This document shows positions 1-5,485 of a stretch of DNA of 5,485 nt, piece after piece. The notes beneath the pieces were generated by a model. That model made no database searches. It was not told where the DNA came from and saw only the letters and a list, made by a program, of their open reading frames with translations. A program made the translations under genes and the position numbers. How positions within the stretch are numbered: the first letter of the stretch is position 1; each line of letters opens with the position of its first letter. The stretch comes from CAZTKP01 sp964614215 (GTDB lineage Bacteria > UBP6 > UBA1177), in contig CAZTKP010000170.1 of NCBI GenBank assembly GCA_964614215.1, forward strand, positions 1-5,485, in the 5' to 3' direction.

Positions 1-51
1 GGAACAATAGGCGTAAACATTAATGAAATAACAGAAATTTCAAATAGATAG
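1..51 (+). CDS. C-terminal end of an upstream gene (possibly TolC-type outer-membrane efflux channel), 5' truncated by window
   Basis: An open frame enters from the window edge and ends at TAG 49-51, giving the 16-residue tail GTIGVNINEITEISNR. The stop codon overlaps the AGGAG ribosome binding site (50-54) of the next gene, which is the tight spacing expected inside an operon. In many RND efflux operons the gene before the membrane fusion protein encodes the TolC-like outer-membrane factor. These proteins often end soon after a helix followed by a short Gly-containing tail, so that identity is plausible. It is inferred from context only: sixteen residues cannot identify a family. That a real gene ends here is more secure than what the gene is. 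Confidence 0.5.
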   Translation, partial: GTIGVNINEITEISNR

Positions 52-60
52 GAGACAAAA

Positions 61-1137
61 ATGAAAAAATCTTTAATGCTTTTTGTAATGATAGCGCTAA
101 TAACCCCTTTCACCTCATGCAGCAACAATCTTAAAGCAATAGATGCGGAACACAAAACCATCCTTAATAAAAAAGTAGAAGTTATCAGACCTCTAAAAAA
201 GAAAATCCCTATAAAAATTGAAATAGCCTCCACCTTAAATGCCGAGGAAAGCAGTGTGTTGGCAGCTGAAGTAAGCGGAATTCTTGTAAAATGGTATGTA
301 AAAGAAAACCAGAGCGTGAAAAAAGGTGCACCAATTTTAAAAATTGACCCTATAAACTATGAAAGACAGCGAAATCAGGCTGTTGCAGGACTGAAAGCTC
401 TTGAATCGCAGTATGCAGCTCTGGAAAAAGATTACGGACGATTGAAAAGACTTGTAGAAAAAGATGCCGTCCCTCAACAAAAACTTGATGCTCTTGAAGG
501 ACAGTTTGAAGCTCTCAGAAATCAGATAGCCATTGCAAAAGAAGGTGTCGAACTGGCTCAGAGAATGGTTACAAAGACTATAGTAAGAGCTCCCTACACA
601 GGTGTTATTACCGAAAGAAAAATAAAAACTGGAGAGTTTGTTGCCGCTGGAGCCAAACCTGTAGCGCAGATAATCAAAACAGATAAACTTGAAGCAAAAC
701 TTAATGTTTCAGAAATGTTTTACGACAAAGTAGATAAAAACAGTCAGATAACCTTTGAGCTTCCTTCACTGAACAAGACTATTAAGGGTGAATTTATTAG
801 CAAATCTAAAAATATTGATAACCTAAAACAGTTTAAGATAATCGTGAACATTGACAATAGTAAAAACAATATTCCGGCAGGAATTTATGCTATTGCAAGG
901 ATTGTTTCAGAAGAAAAGGAACGCACACTTCTTCCAAACTCGTCTTTGAAACAGATCGGACAAAATAGAGTAGCAGTTTATACCGTAAATAAGAAAGGAA
1001 TCGTGCAGAGTGTTAAACTTACCTCATCTATTGTTTTTGAAGATGGCGTTGAAGTTACTGGAGATATCCCTGAATTTGTTATTAAGGATATCTCAAGCAC
1101 CGTTGTTGGCGAGAAAGTACAGCATACATTAAAGTAA
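61..1137 (+). CDS. RND efflux periplasmic adaptor (membrane fusion protein), HlyD/AcrA family lipoprotein
   Basis: Periplasmic adaptor that would link the downstream inner-membrane RND pump to an outer-membrane channel. The ATG follows AGGAG (50-54) by 6 bases. Residues 1-19 form a signal peptide (KK, then a hydrophobic stretch) ending in a lipobox-like FTSC with Cys20, so the mature protein is probably lipid-anchored. Position -3 is Phe rather than the preferred Leu, so lipidation is likely but not certain. The order is typical of the family: first half of the lipoyl domain at about 65-97 (AAEVSGILVKWYVKENQSVK), an alpha-helical coiled-coil hairpin at about 98-170, second lipoyl half at about 171-205 (VRAPYTGVITERKIKTGEFV), beta-barrel at about 208-283, and a membrane-proximal domain at about 286-357. 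Length (358 aa) is normal. At the hairpin tip, AVPQQKLD has Pro138 where many TolC-docking adaptors have the Ser of the RLS motif. The family assignment is secure; the transported substrate is unknown. Confidence 0.93.
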   Translation: MKKSLMLFVMIALITPFTSCSNNLKAIDAEHKTILNKKVEVIRPLKKKIPIKIEIASTLNAEESSVLAAEVSGILVKWYVKENQSVKKGAPILKIDPINYERQRNQAVAGLKALESQYAALEKDYGRLKRLVEKDAVPQQKLDALEGQFEALRNQIAIAKEGVELAQRMVTKTIVRAPYTGVITERKIKTGEFVAAGAKPVAQIIKTDKLEAKLNVSEMFYDKVDKNSQITFELPSLNKTIKGEFISKSKNIDNLKQFKIIVNIDNSKNNIPAGIYAIARIVSEEKERTLLPNSSLKQIGQNRVAVYTVNKKGIVQSVKLTSSIVFEDGVEVTGDIPEFVIKDISSTVVGEKVQHTLK

Positions 1138-1147
1138 AGGAGTCATT

Positions 1148-4100
1148 ATGTTTCTTTCAAAAATATCAATAAAGAATCCGGTTATGACAGTAATGCTGGT
1201 AATAGCACTTATTGCATTCGGTTATTTTGCACTTCAGACTCTTGGGATCGAGCTAACACCAACCATCGATGTTCCTGTTGTTTCTGTTACAACTGTCTAT
1301 CCTGGTGCAGATACAAAGACCATTGAAGAGGAAGTAACAAAAAAGATCGAAGACGAGATAGCTGTCATAAACGGAATCGACAGTTTAAGTTCTACAGTTG
1401 TGGATAACCTTAGTCTTTCTGTTATCAAGTTTAAGGACGGAGTGGAAATAGAACGGGCTGTTCAGGATGTAAGAGACAAAATAACTTCAATAAAGGGCAT
1501 TCTTCCCGAAGATGTGGAAGACCCTATCGTTGAAAAATTTGATATAAATGCTGTAGCGATATTATCTGTTGTTTTAAAAGCCCCGGCAGGTGAAAACCCT
1601 GCTGTAGTAACAGAAATGGCTAAGACTAAAATTAAAGAACGACTGGCGGCCGTTTCAGGTGTAGGAAAGGTCGATCTTTACGGTGGAAGAGAACGCGAAA
1701 TAAAGATTCTAATGAATCCTTTAAAGGTTGATTCCATAAATATTTCACCACTTTCTCTTATTCAGGCTATCGGATCTTCCTCACTTAAGATTCCTGCCGG
1801 CACAATTAAGATCAACAATGATGCTCAGGATATTACCATTAAAGGTGATGGAGAAATAACCAATATCAGAGACTTCATGAAAATGCCTCTATTAAAAACA
1901 AAATCCGGAAGCATTTTAAAAATTAAGGATTTCGCAAGAGTGGTTGACGGAATAGAAGAGGAAGAATCAGCTTCCTTTATGGGACTGACCCCTGCGATAG
2001 GCATGGATGTAAAAAAACAGGGAAAAGTCAATATCGTAAAACTTGCCAAAGAAATCAAAAGTGAAGTGGAGAAAATCAGAAAAGAGCTTCCTAAAGGCTA
2101 CTCTGTTGAAATTATTGGAGATACCTCACCATTTACCGAGGTTGCAGTTAATGGATCAATTACAGATGTTTTTTTTGGTGCAATTCTTGCAATGCTTGTA
2201 GTTCTGCTCTTTCTGATGAACAAAAGGGCGGCAATTATTGTTGCTGTTTCTCTACCGACATCAATAATAGGAACATTTCTGTTCGTAAAAGCTATGGGCT
2301 TCTCACTTAACATAATGACAACATTGGCCCTGTCCCTTTGTGTTGGAATTCTCACAGATGATGCAATCGTCGTAATTGAGGCTGTACTCCGACATATTAG
2401 AATGGGAAAAACAAAAATCCAGGCAACTATGGATGCAACTAAAGAAGTGGGATTTGCCGTTATTGCAGCCGAACTATCACTGATCGCCGTTTTTGGCTCA
2501 ACTGTAATGCTGGAAGGAATGGTAGGTCAATTTTTTAAAGAATTCGGAGTTACAGTAATATTTGCCATACTAATCAGTATGGCCGTGAGTTTCACAGTAA
2601 TACCACTATTTTCTTCGGCATTTCTAAAAGTCGAAAAAAAAACATTCTTCATTTTTAAATTCATGGATCGCTTCCTTCATAAACTGGATAATATTTATGC
2701 TAAAGTCGTAAGTTTTTCACTCAAACACAGGTTGGGAATAATGGTTATTGCTGTTGCTCTTCTTGGAGTTGGGTTCGGGTTAATGGGACAGCTGAAAAGC
2801 GAATTCATGCCGACTGTTGATATGGGTCTTTTTACCGCAAAAATAGAACTGCCATCAGGAACATCAATAGAAAAAACAAAAGCTGTTAACAGAGAAACAA
2901 TAGAAAAGATATCAGATTTTAATTGGGGGAAAAATATCTACTCTTCAATTGGAGCAAGTGCAACAAAAGAAAAAAATCTTATAACTATGAAAGTAACAAT
3001 GGTTGACAGAAACAAAAGATCAATAGGAGTTATGGATGCTATAGACCAGACAAGAAATGTTCTTGACGAAATAGTTAAGAAATACGATGCAAAGCTTTCA
3101 TTTGTTTCAAGAGACGAATCTTTTGCTATGGGTGCACAAATACAGCTAAATCTTCTTGGAGATAAGTTCGAAGATTTGACAAAAGGAAGCAAAATTCTGA
3201 TGAACTTTATGAGAAGTGAGCCGGGCTTTAAAGACGTAATGTCTGATAACAAAGGCAATAAAGATGAGATATCCGTAAAATTTGATCATAGGAAGATGGT
3301 AGATCTCGGTATAAACACAGCAGAAAGCGCTCTTGTTCTCAGGCATCTTATCAGCGGTGTCAAAATTGCCAAAATGGATAATAATTTTGGGGATACTGAT
3401 GAGGTTAAAATATATATAGATGAACCCTACAAAAACATTGACTATATAAAAAACATTCCTCTTAAAAGCAACAAATATCCAGGCATCAGACTTTCTGATG
3501 TGGCAGATATCAGATACGGGTCCTCAATAATTCAGATACAGAGATACAACAAAAGAAGAACTGTAAAAATATCTGCAGATGTAGCCAAAGGCTACGCCCT
3601 TGGAACTCAGATGAACAAATTGAAAAACTTTGCATCTAAAAATCTTCCTGAAAATGTTGATTTTGAAGAAAGCGGAATGGCAGAAGAAATGAGTAAATCT
3701 TTTAAAGATCTTATCATTGCACTAATCATATCAGTTTTTCTAATTTATATTGTCCTTTCGAGTCAATTCAATTCCTTCATTCATCCTTTTACCATAATGT
3801 CAGCTCTTCCGTTTGCAATGACCGGAGCAATCTTCACATTATATATCACTGACATTCCTTTAAGTATTTTTGGTTTTATAGGATTCATTCTCCTCATGGG
3901 CATCGTGACTAAAAACTCTATTCTTCTTGTCGATCACGCCATTCAGCTCAAAAAAGAAGGAATGGATATCACAAAAGCTCTTACTGAATCAGCAAGGACA
4001 AGACTTAAACCCATCCTGATGACAGCTCTCACTACAATTCTGGGAATGGTACCTGTTGTAATATCCACGGCAGAGGGAGCTGAATTGAAACATGCAATGG

Positions 4101-4234
4101 GATGGGCAGTTATCGGAGGGCTTATCTTCTCAACTTTTGTAACACTGATCATTGTTCCTGTAATTTTCTCTCTTCTTGACAGATTTTCAATAAAAGCTGA
4201 CCCGGAAAGAGAACTGGAGCTAAAAGAGTTATGA
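1148..4234 (+). CDS. RND-family multidrug efflux pump, AcrB/HAE1-type inner-membrane transporter
   Basis: Proton-driven inner-membrane pump of a tripartite exporter. Start ATG is 5 bases after AGGAG (1138-1142), itself directly after the adaptor stop; only 10 bases separate the two genes. At 1028 aa it is full length for the family (AcrB is about 1050). The layout is TM1 (about 10-30), a large periplasmic porter/docking region (about 35-335), TM2-6 (about 336-492), TM7 (about 527-547), a second periplasmic region (about 550-850) and TM8-12 (about 854-1010). The proton-relay residues are present: Asp404-Asp405 in GILTDDAIVVIE (TM4), Lys922 in GIVTKNSILLVD (TM10), and Arg952 and Thr959 in RLKPILMTALTT (TM11). 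The N-terminal NPVMTVML and the segment ELTPTIDVPVVSVTTVYPGA are also typical. A proton-coupled HAE1 pump is preferred over a CusA-type metal exporter, because the TM4 Asp pair and overall features match multidrug pumps. The actual substrate cannot be deduced. No frameshift or missing key residue is seen. Confidence 0.96.
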   Translation: MFLSKISIKNPVMTVMLVIALIAFGYFALQTLGIELTPTIDVPVVSVTTVYPGADTKTIEEEVTKKIEDEIAVINGIDSLSSTVVDNLSLSVIKFKDGVEIERAVQDVRDKITSIKGILPEDVEDPIVEKFDINAVAILSVVLKAPAGENPAVVTEMAKTKIKERLAAVSGVGKVDLYGGREREIKILMNPLKVDSINISPLSLIQAIGSSSLKIPAGTIKINNDAQDITIKGDGEITNIRDFMKMPLLKTKSGSILKIKDFARVVDGIEEEESASFMGLTPAIGMDVKKQGKVNIVKLAKEIKSEVEKIRKELPKGYSVEIIGDTSPFTEVAVNGSITDVFFGAILAMLVVLLFLMNKRAAIIVAVSLPTSIIGTFLFVKAMGFSLNIMTTLALSLCVGILTDDAIVVIEAVLRHIRMGKTKIQATMDATKEVGFAVIAAELSLIAVFGSTVMLEGMVGQFFKEFGVTVIFAILISMAVSFTVIPLFSSAFLKVEKKTFFIFKFMDRFLHKLDNIYAKVVSFSLKHRLGIMVIAVALLGVGFGLMGQLKSEFMPTVDMGLFTAKIELPSGTSIEKTKAVNRETIEKISDFNWGKNIYSSIGASATKEKNLITMKVTMVDRNKRSIGVMDAIDQTRNVLDEIVKKYDAKLSFVSRDESFAMGAQIQLNLLGDKFEDLTKGSKILMNFMRSEPGFKDVMSDNKGNKDEISVKFDHRKMVDLGINTAESALVLRHLISGVKIAKMDNNFGDTDEVKIYIDEPYKNIDYIKNIPLKSNKYPGIRLSDVADIRYGSSIIQIQRYNKRRTVKISADVAKGYALGTQMNKLKNFASKNLPENVDFEESGMAEEMSKSFKDLIIALIISVFLIYIVLSSQFNSFIHPFTIMSALPFAMTGAIFTLYITDIPLSIFGFIGFILLMGIVTKNSILLVDHAIQLKKEGMDITKALTESARTRLKPILMTALTTILGMVPVVISTAEGAELKHAMGWAVIGGLIFSTFVTLIIVPVIFSLLDRFSIKADPERELELKEL

Positions 4235-4247
4235 TTTTAGGAGATAA

Positions 4248-4448
4248 ATGAGAAAGTTTTATTTAAGTTTACCGGCAACATCAAATTCGGAAAAAAGAGA
4301 AAAAAAATTATTTCTCATTGACTTTGACACTTTTTCGACTATAAGATTTTTTGACTTTTTTGTTTTTTTGTTCAAATTATCTAAAGTTCTAATATTGAGC
4401 CAGTCAAAGATGAAGAACTTGATTATTTTATCAAAAGAACAGGAATGA
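4248..4448 (+). CDS. Weakly supported 66-aa ORF in AT-rich spacer, function unknown
   Basis: This ORF has one argument for it: its ATG lies 4 bases after AGGAG (4239-4243) and 13 bases after the pump's stop, as for a further operon gene. Against it are the composition and sequence. The region is about 26% GC and the translation is dominated by Phe, Leu, Lys and Ser, with a Phe-rich stretch (about residues 33-42, FFDFFVFLFK) read from poly-T runs. It resembles no family I recognise, and the stretch is not a clean transmembrane helix. A sigma70-like promoter (4318-4345) lies inside it. It could be a real small protein, a decayed gene whose end now lies in another frame (see 4385-4468), or a chance ORF with a leftover ribosome binding site. 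Confidence 0.25.
   Translation: MRKFYLSLPATSNSEKREKKLFLIDFDTFSTIRFFDFFVFLFKLSKVLILSQSKMKNLIILSKEQE
4318..4345 (+). promoter_or_regulatory. Candidate sigma70-type promoter for the mini-MMPL/nucleotidyltransferase unit
   Basis: TTGACT (4318-4323) matches the -35 consensus at 5 of 6 bases and TATAAG (4340-4345) matches the -10 consensus at 5 of 6, with a 16-base spacer. It sits in the AT-rich spacer about 120 bases before the TTG start at 4465. It could transcribe the genes from 4465 onward separately from the efflux operon. Good matches also arise by chance in DNA this AT-rich, so this is a candidate only. Confidence 0.35.
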
Positions 4449-4468
4449 ACTTAAGGAGACAGTTTTGA
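4385..4468 (+). other. Possible remnant reading frame (27 codons) ending in a TTGA overlap with the next gene
   Basis: After TAA at 4382-4384 this frame stays open to TGA 4466-4468 and reads SSNIEPVKDEELDYFIKRTG then MNLRRQF. Its mix of charged and hydrophobic residues looks more protein-like than the Phe-rich frame beside it. Its TGA overlaps the TTG start of the next gene as TTGA, the geometry of translationally coupled genes. It has no good start codon except ATG 4445, which would leave 7 residues and has no proper ribosome binding site. It may be the 3' end of a decayed or frameshifted small gene, with the poly-T runs at 4347-4369 as a likely place for an indel. It may also be chance. Confidence 0.2.
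4452..4458 (+). promoter_or_regulatory. Ribosome binding site deciding the TTG start at 4465
   Basis: TAAGGAG lies 6 bases upstream of TTG 4465. The frame upstream of this TTG is open back to a TGA at 4420-4422 but contains no ATG or GTG, so this site is what fixes a TTG start for the 164-aa membrane protein. Confidence 0.75.
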
Positions 4469-4959
4469 AAGCATTTGGCTTTAAAGTCATAGATTTCTAC
4501 AAGAAAAAGCCTGTCTTTTTTTTCATTTTTCTGTTTCTGATCATTATGGTTCAGATTTTTTCTTTCGGGTTAGGGTTTCCATCCATGATTACTCCTTTTA
4601 TATCCGGTATAAAACTTAACATATATAATATAGTTGTATTTCCCATTGTTCTGGGGTTCGGATTATATTCTCTAGTCATGAATATAAAAGAATTCAAAGA
4701 CTACACTATGGGAAAAACGATGGATTCCGGTTGCTGCAGATTCCGCCTTAATACGCTTATCACTTCAATAACGCTGTTCGCGTTCTTCATTATCCTCTCT
4801 CTGTCTGAATATTATGGGCAGAGATCTCTCGGCATACTTGCAGCAACCGGAATTTTTTCAACTACAGCAGCAGTAATCATATTCCCGGGGCTTATTAAAA
4901 AAACCAGCAGAAAAATAGAGCACGGAATCAATAAATGGAGGAAAAAATGCATGGAGTAA
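4465..4959 (+). CDS. Small four-helix membrane protein resembling the C-terminal quarter of an MMPL/RND-superfamily exporter
   Basis: A 164-aa integral membrane protein starting at TTG, chosen for the well-placed TAAGGAG. Four hydrophobic segments are visible: about 16-38, 52-73, 95-113 and 121-144. They follow the pattern of TM9-TM12 in MMPL-type exporters: ISGIKLNIYNIVVFPIVLGF (46-65) matches the usual 'G..LN..N.v.lP..lG.G' segment, RLNTLITSITLFAFFIILSL (94-113) matches TM11, and GQRSLGILAATGIFSTTAAV (118-137) followed by the Pro of IIFPGLI matches TM12. Full exporters have two six-helix halves with large periplasmic loops and run to about 700-1000 aa; here only one third of the membrane domain is present. 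The expected Asp of 'GxGxDY(G/S)' is missing: the protein reads GFGLYS (64-69). Proton-driven transport alone is therefore unlikely. It ends in a basic tail (KKTSRKIEHGINKWRKK). It overlaps the next gene by 13 bases, so the two are probably co-translated. It could be a degraded fragment or a functional small partner protein; the intact frame and strong ribosome binding site favour the latter. Its role is unknown. Confidence 0.75.
   Translation: MKAFGFKVIDFYKKKPVFFFIFLFLIIMVQIFSFGLGFPSMITPFISGIKLNIYNIVVFPIVLGFGLYSLVMNIKEFKDYTMGKTMDSGCCRFRLNTLITSITLFAFFIILSLSEYYGQRSLGILAATGIFSTTAAVIIFPGLIKKTSRKIEHGINKWRKKCME
4937..4941 (+). promoter_or_regulatory. Ribosome binding site of the nucleotidyltransferase-like gene, inside the upstream coding region
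   Basis: GGAGG lies 5 bases before ATG 4947 and inside the last codons of the membrane-protein gene, which ends at 4959. It supports the 4947 start and the 13-base gene overlap, implying translational coupling. Confidence 0.75.
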
Positions 4960-5485
4960 TCAACTGTACAAATTTATGCAAGGACGGCAATACCTTGACG
5001 TCAATGGTGAGAATAGCCGGAATAACGATCCTTGAAAGACAGATTAGAATTATGAGACAGGTAGGTGTAAAAAAAATCCATATCCTACACAAGAACAGTC
5101 AGAAGTTTTTTCTTCTCAACCGGATAATAAAGAAATTATCTTTCAAAGATCTTGAAATTAATTTTATTTCAACCAACAGTGAAGGATACATAGAAGCAAC
5201 AGCATTCGAAGGTGATAATAGTCAGAATATATTATATTTTGATGGTGCCAGCATCTTTGATGAAAGATTGCCGGAGAAATTCTTCTCTTCAAAAAAACCT
5301 CTTGTTGCAATGATTCCTTCAAATGAGCTGCTTCCACATGATATTAACAGAGGCGTAGAGGTTACAACGGAAAAAAACCAGTATAAATTTATCGGTATTG
5401 CAGCTATTCCGAAAAAATATTTTCCACTGATAAGAATCAGAGAACTTGAAAATATTGATAAAATACTGGTGGAAATGGTTGTTAA
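4947..5485 (+). CDS. Nucleotidyltransferase-like protein with degenerate NTP-binding loop, 3' truncated by window (179 codons seen)
   Basis: The frame opens at ATG 4947 after GGAGG and stays open to the window edge, so the gene is partial. Residues 22-47 (VRIAGITILERQIRIMRQVG, then VKKIHIL) match the early part of the sugar-phosphate/inositol-phosphate nucleotidyltransferase fold, where 'G.plLERqi..l...Gi..i.vv' follows the NTP-binding loop. Residues 95-108 (ILYFDGASIFDERL) match the strand carrying the metal-binding Asp (usually 'D.hi/vfd..l'), with Asp99 as the likely equivalent. The N-terminal loop itself (normally GxGxRM plus a following Lys) is absent: residues 2-22 read HGVINCTNLCKDGNTLTSMV. 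It may therefore bind nucleotide poorly, or be non-catalytic. In known families such a domain often precedes a CDP-alcohol phosphatidyltransferase domain, as in bifunctional CDP-inositol/di-inositol-phosphate synthases. Whether that holds here lies past the window end. Assignment to the fold is moderately secure; the reaction is not known. Confidence 0.7.
   Translation, partial: MHGVINCTNLCKDGNTLTSMVRIAGITILERQIRIMRQVGVKKIHILHKNSQKFFLLNRIIKKLSFKDLEINFISTNSEGYIEATAFEGDNSQNILYFDGASIFDERLPEKFFSSKKPLVAMIPSNELLPHDINRGVEVTTEKNQYKFIGIAAIPKKYFPLIRIRELENIDKILVEMVV

Noticed and set aside
1825..4152. Five minus-strand ORFs of 66-106 codons inside the pump gene (1825-2058, 2098-2355, 2938-3258, 3146-3346, 3943-4152).
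   Set aside because: They lie wholly within a well-conserved RND coding region, show no family features, and are best read as shadows of the + strand gene.
4297..4316. Inverted repeat GAGAAA...TTTCTC with an 8-base A/T loop, considered as a terminator for the efflux operon.
   Set aside because: The stem is only 6 bp and AT-rich, and no T-run follows directly; the poly-T tract begins about 30 bases later with no hairpin next to it.
4324..4329. Perfect TTGACA as the -35 of a promoter.
   Set aside because: TATAAG is only 10 bases downstream, and at 16-18 bases there is only a T-run; the neighbouring TTGACT at 4318 gives a proper 16-base spacer.
4445..4468. A 7-codon ORF (MNLRRQF) as a leader peptide before the mini-MMPL gene.
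   Set aside because: No suitably spaced ribosome binding site precedes ATG 4445; the frame is better considered part of a longer possible remnant.
1..5485. Insertion sequences, CRISPR arrays, tRNA/rRNA genes and attachment sites.
   Set aside because: No transposase, regularly spaced repeats, tRNA-like folds or terminal inverted repeats were seen on either strand by eye.

Overview
The window looks like chromosomal DNA from a low-GC diderm (Gram-negative-type) bacterium. Coding sequence is about 35-40% GC by eye, A-ending codons (AGA, ATA, AAA, GAA) are frequent, and nearly every gene has a strong AGGAG-type ribosome binding site. The diderm call rests on a complete RND-type efflux pump with a lipoprotein-like periplasmic adaptor, which only makes sense with an outer membrane. 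The sequence does not fix the phylum. All supported genes lie on the + strand.

Positions 1-4234 form a typical tripartite efflux operon. The last 16 codons of an upstream gene (possibly the TolC-type outer-membrane channel, though too short to prove) run into the ribosome binding site of a 358-aa HlyD/AcrA-type membrane fusion lipoprotein. A 1028-aa AcrB-like RND pump follows 10 bases later. The pump keeps the Asp-Asp, Lys, Arg and Thr positions of the proton relay, so it should be active. Together the products would move amphiphilic compounds out across both membranes using the proton gradient. The substrate cannot be read from sequence.

Positions 4235-4464 are a very AT-rich spacer (about 26% GC over 4261-4440). 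It holds a weakly supported 66-codon ORF, a good sigma70-like promoter candidate, a poly-T tract, and a short protein-like reading frame that ends in a 4-base TTGA overlap with the next gene. It may be a promoter region for a second transcription unit, or the remains of a decayed small gene.

Positions 4465-5485 start a different gene set. First comes a 164-aa four-helix membrane protein that resembles only the last four transmembrane helices of an MMPL/RND-superfamily exporter and lacks the usual TM10 aspartate. It overlaps by 13 bases a gene, cut off by the window end, for a nucleotidyltransferase-like protein. That protein has the recognisable 'G-(I/L)-x-(I/L)-LERQI' segment and an Asp-containing strand but no glycine-rich NTP loop. 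The pairing of a mini-MMPL protein with a degenerate sugar/inositol-phosphate nucleotidyltransferase domain (a domain often attached to CDP-alcohol phosphatidyltransferases) hints at an unusual phospholipid or lipid-headgroup pathway continuing beyond the window. This is the most interesting part of the region.
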